From an uncultured Tolumonas sp. (lineage in GTDB: Bacteria; Pseudomonadota; Gammaproteobacteria; Enterobacterales; Aeromonadaceae), in contig NZ_OY781378.1 of the NCBI RefSeq assembly GCF_963676665.1, forward strand, positions 434,001-498,000: a DNA stretch of 64,000 bases, written 5' to 3'. Below the pieces are notes generated by a model. It was given only the letters and a program-made list of their open reading frames with translations, was not told where the DNA came from and ran no database searches. Position 1 is the first letter of the stretch; every line of letters starts with the position of its first letter. The position numbers and the translations under genes were made by a program. Shown one piece after another: positions 54,026 to 64,000 of the stretch.

Positions 54026-54981
54026 ACCCGCTCATATTGATACTGATTATTCCGGATGTATAACTGACTTTTATCTCCCGCTATCCCCGGTGGGATCTCT
54101 GCCGGGCCAGTGACTTCCAGCGGAATAAACGGTTGACCATCTATACTGATGGTCTCTTCATTGCCTGCCCGTCGTGATAACGTGATCGCCAAAAACGCAT
54201 GATCCGGCACATAGACAATCGCCTGTGGTAAATCCGGATACAGTGCCATCAGCAATGACATCAGCAGTGTGCTTTTACTGTCACAATCCCCCCGGTTTTG
54301 CGCTAACACTTGCTCTGGCATCAGAAAACCAACCCCACGCTGACCATTCGCGGTTTCCAGTGGGTCGTACGGGATCGATTGCACGAAATTTAATAAACCT
54401 GCGACCACCAACGATTTTTCATCGTTCTGATAGCGCTGTTTTTGTTCTTCAGAGGCCGAGCTGATGATCATGCGCTGCAACGCTTGTGCTGTTTCCTGCA
54501 ATTCCGGGCTGCTGTCAGTCGCGATCCGAACATGATCAGGGCGGATCAAATGACCATTATTACCATCATGACGTTTGTAGTAATGTTGATCGAGATACGC
54601 CATGAACAAGGTTTCTTGTTGCTGCGCTAACCAGCTTTTTATTTGCGGTAACAACGTTTGATCCGTTGCTTGAAAATCTACGGTGCTACCATCAGTAGTT
54701 TTACTATAGCGAAAGCTGGCATCCGGAAATTGCTCGCGGGCATCGCGCAGTAATTGCTGAAATACAAATGCATCTGCCTGAGCTGGCCGCCATGCACTCC
54801 AGGGTGGCAAGGCGGTTTCTTCCGGTAGTGTCAGTGTAAAGGCCTGTGTCGCTGCTGTTTCATATTGCCAGACATAATGCAGTTGTAAGGTTTCGCGGGA
54901 AAAAGCGAGTTGTCGTGCACTGGCTGTGCCGCATAGCACCGCCAGTGTCAGACCAAGCATGGGGATCAGGCGAATTGCCAT
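53992..54981 (-). CDS. Exported transglutaminase-like protein
   Basis: 329 residues from ATG 54981 (AGGAA upstream, 16-base overlap with the preceding ABC gene). Signal peptide to about residue 22. The C-terminal part has a transglutaminase/cysteine-protease-like core: Cys in NRGDCDSKSTLL, His in PDHAFLAI, and an IDGQPFIPLEVT segment for the Asp. It is probably periplasmic. Function unknown; overlap suggests co-expression with the transporter. Confidence 0.75.
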   Translation of the reverse strand: MAIRLIPMLGLTLAVLCGTASARQLAFSRETLQLHYVWQYETAATQAFTLTLPEETALPPWSAWRPAQADAFVFQQLLRDAREQFPDASFRYSKTTDGSTVDFQATDQTLLPQIKSWLAQQQETLFMAYLDQHYYKRHDGNNGHLIRPDHVRIATDSSPELQETAQALQRMIISSASEEQKQRYQNDEKSLVVAGLLNFVQSIPYDPLETANGQRGVGFLMPEQVLAQNRGDCDSKSTLLMSLLMALYPDLPQAIVYVPDHAFLAITLSRRAGNEETISIDGQPFIPLEVTGPAEIPPGIAGDKSQLYIRNNQYQYERVQLTTTNSTPN

Positions 54982-56675
54982 TGTCCATTTTCCTGCCATA
55001 ACAGCTTTTTCTCGTGGAACGGATGCAAGGTGCTGCGATGGCCAACACTGACCATAATGGTCTGTGGCAACTCCTGACGCAGCAGGCGATAAAGCAGCGC
55101 TTCGCTTTGTTCATCCAGCGCCGAAGTTGCTTCATCTAAAAATAGCACATCCGGTTTCACCAGCAGAATACGGGCAAATGCGACACGCTGCTGTTCACCG
55201 AGACTTAAAATCTGCCCCCATAGCTCTACGTCATCCAGTTTAGCGGCGACTTTTTCCAACCCGACAGCCTGCAGCGCTTTCATGGCATCAGCACTGCTGA
55301 CTTCCGTCAGCGGGTAACTCATGGCCTGTCGCAGACTGCCTAACGGCAGATAGGGTTTTTGTGACAAAAACAGCGATTGGCAATTTGCCGGGTAATTTAC
55401 TTTGCCGGTCGCGAAAGGCCATAAACCCGCCAGTGTGCGTAGCAGTGTCGATTTACCGCAACCTGACGGGCCTTGGATCAGCAAGGAATCGCCGGCGGTC
55501 AGCTGCCAGTTGGCATTTTCCATTAAGCTGGTGCCGTCCGGTTGCGAGATACCTACTTTTTGTAATTGCAGCGCGTTACCGGTTTTTTCTGGTTGCAGAC
55601 GCGGCAAGTTTTCTGCCTGTTGTAAGCCTTGTTCAAAGGTCGCCAAACGGTCGACCACTGATTTCCAACGCGCCAAATCGGTATAGCTATCGACCAGCAA
55701 TGACATCGAACCCTGCACAATGCCGAACGCAGACAGTGTCTGCATCAGATCACCCAAGGTGATCTGTTTAGCGAAATACAGTGGCGCTGCCAGAATAACC
55801 GGGAAAATTACCGCCGTCTGGTTAAAACCGAGCGTGAAAAAGCCGAGAATTTTCTGGCGTTTCATCAAGGCATAGAAGTTATCGACCACTTGCAGGAAGC
55901 GTTGGCGCAGATAACCACCTTCTTCCGTGGCACCCTGATACAGCGCGATAGACTCGGCATTTTCGCGCATGCGCACCAGTGAGAAACGGAAATCCGCTTC
56001 ATAGCGTTGCTGGTTGAAGTTCAACCGCACCAACGGGCGACCAATCCAGAATGTAATGACCGTACCAAACACGGCATAGGCCAGCGCGGCCCACACCATG
56101 TAACCCTGTGCCAGTTGAAATGTGGTGTTACCGAGAGTTAACGTAGATGGTTTGGATAATGTCCATAACACACCAAGGAAGGTGAACAGGGTGGCAATTT
56201 GTGACAAGAAGCCAATCGACAAAGACAGTGTGGAACCGACAAACTCATTGATATCTTCGGCGATACGTTGGTCAGGGTTATCGGTTTGCCGGTCGGTCAG
56301 TTGCAGGCGGTAGAAGTTATTGTTTTCCAACCAGTGCGCGATCCGGTTTTGTGTCAGCCAGCGACGCCAGACGATCTGCAGCATCTGATTGAAGTAAGTA
56401 CGATGCACACCGACTAAGACCCAGATCGCTGCCAGCCAACTGAAGGTCAGCAATAAACTTTTAAATTCGGGAAAGTCATAACCTTGAATCGAGTTATAAA
56501 ACTGGTTATGCCAGCTGTTCAGCACTTTTTGCAGATAGACGGAACCAGCACTCAGTGCCAGCACCACAATCAGCAGAATGAGACCTTTTGTCTTGCCTTC
56601 TTTCGATGCCCAGAATGGCTTTAACAGCATCCAGAAGTTGCGCCACAGGTGTTTGACCGGTGGGGTAGGTGTCAT
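54966..56675 (-). CDS. SbmA/BacA-YddA type ABC transporter (fused permease-ATPase)
   Basis: 569 residues. N-terminal membrane domain with about six segments (for example 31-48, 73-91, 150-185, 190-205) of the SbmA_BacA type, and a C-terminal ATPase with GPSGCGKSTLL, LSLGEQQRVAFAR and VLFLDEATSALDE. Related to E. coli YddA and to exporters of ABC subfamily D; peptide or vitamin B12-type substrates are known in the group, but none can be assigned. Confidence 0.85.
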   Translation of the reverse strand: MTPTPPVKHLWRNFWMLLKPFWASKEGKTKGLILLIVVLALSAGSVYLQKVLNSWHNQFYNSIQGYDFPEFKSLLLTFSWLAAIWVLVGVHRTYFNQMLQIVWRRWLTQNRIAHWLENNNFYRLQLTDRQTDNPDQRIAEDINEFVGSTLSLSIGFLSQIATLFTFLGVLWTLSKPSTLTLGNTTFQLAQGYMVWAALAYAVFGTVITFWIGRPLVRLNFNQQRYEADFRFSLVRMRENAESIALYQGATEEGGYLRQRFLQVVDNFYALMKRQKILGFFTLGFNQTAVIFPVILAAPLYFAKQITLGDLMQTLSAFGIVQGSMSLLVDSYTDLARWKSVVDRLATFEQGLQQAENLPRLQPEKTGNALQLQKVGISQPDGTSLMENANWQLTAGDSLLIQGPSGCGKSTLLRTLAGLWPFATGKVNYPANCQSLFLSQKPYLPLGSLRQAMSYPLTEVSSADAMKALQAVGLEKVAAKLDDVELWGQILSLGEQQRVAFARILLVKPDVLFLDEATSALDEQSEALLYRLLRQELPQTIMVSVGHRSTLHPFHEKKLLWQENGQWQFA

Positions 56676-56754
56676 GATTTAACTCCCGTTATGACAGCAT
56701 GTTGCGGTCATGTTGCCAGAGTTGTATGTCAAATCAAAGTGATAGAAAAGAAGA

Positions 56755-56788
56755 TATAAAAAACCAGTGGTCACCAGCCACTGGTTTT
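56755..56788 (-). terminator. Rho-independent terminator of phoA
   Basis: Perfect 11-bp stem (56760-56770 with 56778-56788), 7-base loop; on the minus strand it ends in TTTTTTAT, 58 bases after the phoA stop codon. Confidence 0.9.
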
Positions 56789-56845
56789 GGATTGGAACAT
56801 GTAATAAGCCAGCTTTACTGACGTTAGTCAGCGCATTGTGAAGCG

Positions 56846-58276
56846 TTATTTCAAACCCAAAGCGGTACGGATCGTGAAGTGCAAATCAGTCTGATCGGTT
56901 AAACCCACCACGTTGCCAGCATGCGGGCCAAAGGCTGCAATACGCAATTGCGCACCGGTATGTTCCTGATCATCGGCATCTTCGGAGTTACCATAGCTGA
57001 CCGTCATGGGTGAATCATCATGTGTGATCAGTGTTTCGGCTAACCCTGGTGCTTTCACATCATTTGGAATGATCTGGCTGGCATGTGCATGGTCTGCTGT
57101 TACGATCACCAGTGTGTTGCCATCTTTGCGTGCAAACTCTAACGCTTTTTGCACTGCTTCATCTAAATCAACCGTTTCACCAATCTGACCACAAGGGTTG
57201 GCAGCGTGATCCTGTTTATCAATCGAAGCACCTTCCACTTGCAGGAAGAAGCCATTTTTATTGGCTTTCAGCAGATCAATGGCTTTTCCGGTCATATCAG
57301 CCAAAGTTGGAATGCTCGCGGTTCTGGCATCGTTGATTTCACATTTTACCGGGTCTTTTTCCAGATTGGCGTGCAGAGAGGCTTTTGGCCCTTTCCAGCG
57401 TACCGGCATATTACCTTCGGCAAATAAACCTAACAGTGGCTGTTTCTGATTTGCGGTTTTGATCGCTTTCAGGCTATCGAGGTCAGAGACAATTTGATAG
57501 CCCTCAGAACTCGCTACATCATGCAATGTTTTGTCTTTCCATTCACCAGCGGGAACTGTTTCCGCGAATGTTTTGGCGCCACCACCCAAAGTGACATCGG
57601 CACGTGCTTTTAACATCTGTTCCGTGATGGAACCTAAACCACCATTTTCGATGGCATTATCGGGGCATTTTTCTGTAGTGGCTTTCGGGCCATAGCATTT
57701 ACGTGCGGTGACATGGGCAAACAGCGCGGCCGGTGTGGCGTCTTGTAGTTCCGCGGTTGAAACGTTTCCTGTTGCTTTACCTGCTTTTTTTGCCATTTCC
57801 AGCAGTGTTGGGAATGGTTTGCCGTTCACATCGACAGCCAATGCACCGTTATAGGTTTTTACGCCAGTTGACCAAGCCGTTGCTGACGCGGCTGAGTCAG
57901 TGACATAGTTTGGCTTGTGTGTTTTTTTATCCAACGAGTAATGGGTGTACTGACCTGTGAACGGTAGCGCATCAATACCTTTGAAGTAACCGCCGGCGCC
58001 CATGGCATAGTTACGGGCGATCGTAATTTCAGAATCGCCCATACCATCACCAATCAGCAGGATAACGTTTTTAGCTTTTTTATCTGACAAAGAGGCTTTC
58101 AGCATTTCAGTTTGATCAGCAGTCAGGCGACGAGCGCCACCTTGCTGAGTGATATCACCTTGTGCATGGCGGTCGGCGTAATTGACAGCGGCAGAAGCAG
58201 AAAAAGTTATTAAGCTGGTGCCGAGTGCCAGAACCAATGCGGAAGTGGTGAGGTTAAGAGTAAATGATTTATCCAT
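56846..58276 (-). CDS. phoA: Alkaline phosphatase
   Basis: 476 residues from ATG 58276 (AGGAG upstream; the frame to 58321 is not supported). Signal peptide to about residue 28. Metal-binding LIGDGMGD, the active-site Ser in [10 protein letters not shown] (about residue 127), [13 protein letters not shown] and VTADHAHAS. Periplasmic monoesterase for phosphate acquisition. Four cysteines, consistent with two disulfides. The upstream Pho boxes point to PhoB control. Confidence 0.94.
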   Translation of the reverse strand: MDKSFTLNLTTSALVLALGTSLITFSASAAVNYADRHAQGDITQQGGARRLTADQTEMLKASLSDKKAKNVILLIGDGMGDSEITIARNYAMGAGGYFKGIDALPFTGQYTHYSLDKKTHKPNYVTDSAASATAWSTGVKTYNGALAVDVNGKPFPTLLEMAKKAGKATGNVSTAELQDATPAALFAHVTARKCYGPKATTEKCPDNAIENGGLGSITEQMLKARADVTLGGGAKTFAETVPAGEWKDKTLHDVASSEGYQIVSDLDSLKAIKTANQKQPLLGLFAEGNMPVRWKGPKASLHANLEKDPVKCEINDARTASIPTLADMTGKAIDLLKANKNGFFLQVEGASIDKQDHAANPCGQIGETVDLDEAVQKALEFARKDGNTLVIVTADHAHASQIIPNDVKAPGLAETLITHDDSPMTVSYGNSEDADDQEHTGAQLRIAAFGPHAGNVVGLTDQTDLHFTIRTALGLK

Positions 58277-58321
58277 CGTGCTTTCTCCTGTTTCGAATAA
58301 ACAAAAGAGTGTCGGATTCAT

Positions 58322-58361
58322 CTGACGAATTTATGACAGCGGGATAACAAATATATGACAC
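58322..58361 (-). promoter_or_regulatory. Tandem Pho boxes upstream of phoA
   Basis: On the minus strand four 7-bp repeats occur with exact 4-base spacers: GTGTCAT, TTGTTAT, CTGTCAT and TCGTCAG (58361 down to 58322). This 11-bp period is the PhoB-binding pattern, here two full boxes in a row, 46 bases before the start codon. Confidence 0.85.
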
Positions 58362-58387
58362 AAAGAAAAGGGAGCCGAAGCTCCCTT
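58361..58387 (-). terminator. Rho-independent terminator of leuABCD
   Basis: Perfect 8-bp stem (AAGGGAGC 58368-58375 with GCTCCCTT 58380-58387) with a TTCG loop on the minus strand, followed by TTTTCTTTG. It directly abuts the phoA Pho boxes. Confidence 0.92.
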
Positions 58388-58405
58388 GTGACATGAAGAT
58401 ATGAA

Positions 58406-59005
58406 TTACAACCAGGCCGGTTGTTTGGCTTCATACGCATCAATCGCATCTGCGTGTTGCAGTGTCAGGCCGATGTTATCCAGACCATTCATGATGCAGT
58501 AACGGCGGAAATCATCGATTTCAAACTTGAAGCAGTAATCCGCAGCGCGCACTTCTTTCGCTTCCAGATCGACGGTAATAGTTTGGCCTTCGTTGGCTTC
58601 CACCAGCTTGAACAGGGCATCCACTTCGTCGTCTTTCAGACGTACAACCAGCAGGCCGTTGTTCAGCGAGTTGCCGTAGAAAATGTCGGCAAAACTTGGC
58701 GCGATCACCGCTTTCAGACCGTAATCAGCCAGCGCCCATGGCGCATGTTCACGGCTGGAGCCGTTACCGAAGTTTTCACGCGCTAACAGGATAGAAGCAC
58801 CCTGGTAGCGTGGGAAGTTCAGTACGAATTCCGGGTTTGGCTGAGTGCCGGCATCGTCCAGAAAACGCCAGTCGTGAAACAGATTCTGACCAAAACCCAG
58901 TTTGGAAACACGTTGTAAAAACTGTTTCGGAATGATCTGGTCAGTATCGACGTTGGCACTGTCGAGAGGCACAGCCAGACCGGTATGTTGTTTAAACTCT
59001 TGCAT
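58406..59005 (-). CDS. leuD: 3-isopropylmalate dehydratase small subunit
   Basis: 199 residues (E. coli 201). Swivelling domain of the isopropylmalate isomerase with Leu[10 protein letters not shown] near the start, [19 protein letters not shown] and [11 protein letters not shown]. Leucine pathway, cytoplasm. Last gene of the operon, 11 bases after leuC. Confidence 0.97.
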   Translation of the reverse strand: MQEFKQHTGLAVPLDSANVDTDQIIPKQFLQRVSKLGFGQNLFHDWRFLDDAGTQPNPEFVLNFPRYQGASILLARENFGNGSSREHAPWALADYGLKAVIAPSFADIFYGNSLNNGLLVVRLKDDEVDALFKLVEANEGQTITVDLEAKEVRAADYCFKFEIDDFRRYCIMNGLDNIGLTLQHADAIDAYEAKQPAWL

Positions 59006-59016
59006 GGCGGTGCTCC

Positions 59017-60414
59017 TTACAGTTCACGAACGTCAACGAAATGACCGGCAATCGCGGCAGCGGCAGCCATCGCAGGGCTGACCAGATGAGTGCGACCACC
59101 ACGGCCTTGACGGCCTTCGAAGTTACGGTTGCTGGTGGCTGCACAACGTTCGCCCGGTTCCAGACGGTCGTTGTTCATTGCCAGACACATGGAGCAACCC
59201 GGCAGACGCCATTCAAAACCCGCTTCGGTCAGGATCTTATCCAGACCTTCTGCTTCTGCTTGCGCTTTCACTTGTTGTGAGCCAGGAACTACCAGCGCCT
59301 GAACGCCCGCAGCGACTTTACGGCCTTTTGCCACGGCAGCAGCAGCACGGATGTCTTCGATACGGCCATTGGTGCAAGAACCGATAAAGGCTTTATCGAT
59401 CTTCACGTCAGACAATTTTTGACCCGCGGTCAGTGCCATGTATTCCAGCGCTTTTTGCGCAGAACTACGGGCGACTGGATCAGCGAAATCTTCTGGTGCC
59501 GGGATCGGCGTATTGATGCTGATCACCTGGCCTGGGTTGGTACCCCAAGTCACTTGTGGTTCGATCGCGTTACCATCTAATACCAGCTCAGCGTCAAATT
59601 TGGCACCGGCATCGGTTTTCAGTGTTGACCAGTAGGCAACCGCAGCATCCCAATCCGCGCCTTTCGGTGCAAACGGACGGCCTTTCAGGTAATCAAACGT
59701 GGTCTGGTCGGCAGCAACCATACCGGCTTTCGCACCCAGCTCGATTGCCATGTTACAGACGGTCATACGCTCTTCCATGGTCAGTGCCTGAATAGCAGTG
59801 CCACAGAATTCCACCACATAACCCGTGCCACCAGCCGTGCCGGTTTTACCGATAATGGCCAGTACGATATCTTTTGCAGTCACGCCTGGGCCGACTTTAC
59901 CGGTCACTTCGATCTTCATGGTTTTAGCACGGCTTTGTTTCAGGGTCTGGGTTGCCAATACATGCTCAACTTCCGACGTACCGATACCGAAAGCCAGTGC
60001 GCCAAACGCACCATGCGTTGCTGTGTGGGAGTCGCCACAAACGATGGTGGTGCCCGGCAGTGTCAGGCCGATCTCTGGGCCCATTACATGCACGATACCT
60101 TGCCATTTGTGGTTCAGACCATACAAAGGCACACCGAAATCTTCGGTGTTTTTCATCAGTGTCTGCATCTGCACACGCGCCATCTCACCGGAAGCGTTGA
60201 TGTCGTTAGTGGTGGTGGAAACGTTGTGATCCATGGTCGCCCAGGTACGGTCGGTACGACGTACTTTACGACCTTTCTCACGCAGACCATCAAACGCCTG
60301 CGGGCTGGTGACTTCATGCACCAGATGACGATCGATATAAATGATCGGTGTTTCGCCTGCGGCTTCGTGCACCACATGCGCTTCAAATACTTTCTGATAA
60401 AGCGTCTTAGCCAT
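59017..60414 (-). CDS. leuC: 3-isopropylmalate dehydratase large subunit
   Basis: 465 residues (E. coli 466). Aconitase-fold [4Fe-4S] enzyme; cluster cysteines in FIGSCTNGR and [38 protein letters not shown] is the signature. It isomerises 2- to 3-isopropylmalate. Starts 2 bases after leuB. Confidence 0.98.
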   Translation of the reverse strand: MAKTLYQKVFEAHVVHEAAGETPIIYIDRHLVHEVTSPQAFDGLREKGRKVRRTDRTWATMDHNVSTTTNDINASGEMARVQMQTLMKNTEDFGVPLYGLNHKWQGIVHVMGPEIGLTLPGTTIVCGDSHTATHGAFGALAFGIGTSEVEHVLATQTLKQSRAKTMKIEVTGKVGPGVTAKDIVLAIIGKTGTAGGTGYVVEFCGTAIQALTMEERMTVCNMAIELGAKAGMVAADQTTFDYLKGRPFAPKGADWDAAVAYWSTLKTDAGAKFDAELVLDGNAIEPQVTWGTNPGQVISINTPIPAPEDFADPVARSSAQKALEYMALTAGQKLSDVKIDKAFIGSCTNGRIEDIRAAAAVAKGRKVAAGVQALVVPGSQQVKAQAEAEGLDKILTEAGFEWRLPGCSMCLAMNNDRLEPGERCAATSNRNFEGRQGRGGRTHLVSPAMAAAAAIAGHFVDVREL

Positions 60415-60416
60415 GC

Positions 60417-63077
<2,661 letters not shown>

Positions 63078-63120
63078 ATGAATTCCCTCATTAAACTGAT
63101 GGTCTTGCGCCTGGCGGTAA

Positions 63121-63148
63121 TAAAAAACCCGCGCTGTCTGCGCGGGTT
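63121..63148 (-). terminator. leu operon attenuator
   Basis: On the minus strand a perfect 9-bp stem (AACCCGCGC with GCGCGGGTT, 63126-63134 and 63140-63148), 5-base loop and TTTTTTA, between leuL and leuA. With the leader peptide it makes a classical leucine attenuation system. Confidence 0.95.
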
Positions 63149-63179
63149 CGTTAGATTCTGAGCCTTTATTCAGCTGCAA

Positions 63180-63236
63180 CTAACCCACGCGAAAATCCGC
63201 GATGAGAAGGAGTAGGAGCAGAGACATAAAGCGCAT
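63180..63236 (-). CDS. leuL: leu operon leader peptide
   Basis: 18 residues, MRFMSLLLLLLIADFRVG, from ATG 63236 with AAGGA upstream. Six consecutive leucine codons (mixed CTG, CTC, CTA, CTT, CTC-type, including rare CTA) form the control region: ribosome stalling under leucine shortage prevents the attenuator from forming. Stop TAG at 63180-63182. Confidence 0.95.
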   Translation of the reverse strand: MRFMSLLLLLLIADFRVG

Positions 63237-63265
63237 AGCGATATCCTTTTTTATCTGTTGAGTAA

Positions 63266-63294
63266 TGAATACGCCTTTTACCGGGACTTGTCAA
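63266..63294 (-). promoter_or_regulatory. Likely sigma-70 promoter of the leu operon
   Basis: A perfect -35 TTGACA (63294-63289), 17-base spacer, then TATTCA (63271-63266) as -10. It is 30 bases before the leuL start. Confidence 0.6.
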
Positions 63295-63517
63295 ACATCA
63301 CTTGCATGGTTGGTGTTGTTTTTGATGATAAATAGCTTAAAATTGACTTAATTTGATATTTTATTGCGCAATTATTGCGATTGAATGCAACAAGTAGGAT
63401 GTGATGGCTCTGTTCAATCCGGTAGTTAATAATCAGAGTTGTATGAAGAATTGATCGCTCTGCTGTGGGCTGCGTATTGCTGATTATAGTCAACCAATCG
63501 CAATATGAGCCTGATGC

Positions 63518-64000
63518 ATGGCATCTTTGAATTTCGATAACCGCTTTATTCACGAACTACCGGGCGATCCGCTGACAGTAAATCAAACCCGGCAGGTCAA
63601 CGCAGCATTCTGGTCAACCGTGACACCAACTCCGGTGCCACAACCGCAACTGATCGCCAGTTCTGCCGAGGTGGCGGCGTTACTGGGTCTGACACCCGCT
63701 GATTTACAACAACCCGAGTGGGTAGCGGCCTTGGCGGGCAATGAATTATTAGATGGCATGTCACCTTTTGCGACCTGTTATGGTGGTCACCAATTTGGCC
63801 AATGGGCCGGGCAGTTGGGCGATGGTCGCGCGATCAGTTTAGGCGAATTACTGCATGCTCAGCAGCGTTGGGAGTTGCAACTCAAAGGCGCTGGGCCGAC
63901 ACCGTATTCGCGCCGTGCTGATGGCCGTGCTGTTTTGCGTTCATCCATTCGTGAATTTCTTTGCAGTGAAGCGATGTTTCATCTCGGTGTGCCGACCACG
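63518..64000 (+). CDS. selO: SelO/YdiU protein AMPylase, N-terminal part (3' end outside window)
   Basis: 161 codons run open to the window edge from ATG 63518. The sequence [18 protein letters not shown] ... [32 protein letters not shown] and [34 protein letters not shown] is the SelO pseudokinase start, including the nucleotide-binding Gly-rich and Lys segments. SelO transfers AMP to proteins and is about 480 residues, so roughly one third is visible. Divergent from leuL. Confidence 0.93.
   Translation, partial: MASLNFDNRFIHELPGDPLTVNQTRQVNAAFWSTVTPTPVPQPQLIASSAEVAALLGLTPADLQQPEWVAALAGNELLDGMSPFATCYGGHQFGQWAGQLGDGRAISLGELLHAQQRWELQLKGAGPTPYSRRADGRAVLRSSIREFLCSEAMFHLGVPTT

Overview
The window (64 kb, no rRNA, tRNA, CRISPR or insertion sequence seen) looks like a chromosomal segment of a nitrogen-fixing gammaproteobacterium, most likely an Aeromonadales member close to Tolumonas. 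That assignment is an inference. The housekeeping genes (tpx, ghrA, phoA, leuABCD, thiBPQ, malS, selO) are enterobacterial/Aeromonadales in type, two ERIC-type palindromic repeats are present, and a Mo-nitrogenase cluster sits beside a Pseudomonas-style alginate operon.

Layout. 0-6.2 kb: end of a DUF4202 gene, a LEA-type lipoprotein, a broken outer-membrane-protein fragment, an inner-membrane diguanylate cyclase, a small acidic protein, ghrA, an ERIC repeat, tpx and a secreted PL7 alginate lyase. 6.2-7.1 kb: AT-rich non-coding region between the divergent PL7 gene and the alginate operon. 7.1-22.6 kb: algD-alg8-alg44-algK-algG-algX-algL-algA-phosphomannomutase-manA-second epimerase, ending in a terminator. 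The operon has no algE porin gene and no algI/algJ/algF acetylation genes. 22.6-28.6 kb: an AraC-type regulator, divergent from a GH3 glycosidase lipoprotein, then the periplasmic alpha-amylase malS.

28.6-44.1 kb: nitrogen fixation. Three sigma-54 promoters with NifA-type upstream sites drive nifHDK(T Y), nifENX-fdxB and iscA(nif)-nifU-nifS. Between the last two lie an HDOD-GAF protein, a TIGR03862-type flavoprotein and a TRL-like lipoprotein on the other strand. The nifU promoter carries a perfect CRP palindrome over its predicted start point. 44.1-50 kb: a lipoprotein gene interrupted at an A9 run, a hybrid PAS histidine kinase coupled to an HD-GYP response regulator, and a PIN-PhoH ATPase. 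50-58.3 kb: thiBPQ under a TPP riboswitch, a PilZ protein, a transglutaminase-like exported protein, an SbmA/YddA-type ABC transporter, and phoA behind tandem Pho boxes. 58.4-63.3 kb: leuABCD with leuL leader and attenuator; leuA is frameshifted by one base. The window ends inside selO.

How the genes may work together. AlgA, the phosphomannomutase, ManA and AlgD make GDP-mannuronate. Alg8/Alg44 polymerise it under c-di-GMP control. AlgK, AlgG, AlgX and AlgL form the periplasmic machinery. The second epimerase and the PL7 lyase could tailor or degrade the exported polymer. A diguanylate cyclase, an HD-GYP protein and two PilZ proteins (one is Alg44) are in the same window. Alginate is known to protect nitrogenase from oxygen in Azotobacter, so having both loci about 6 kb apart is suggestive, but no shared regulation is visible in the sequence.
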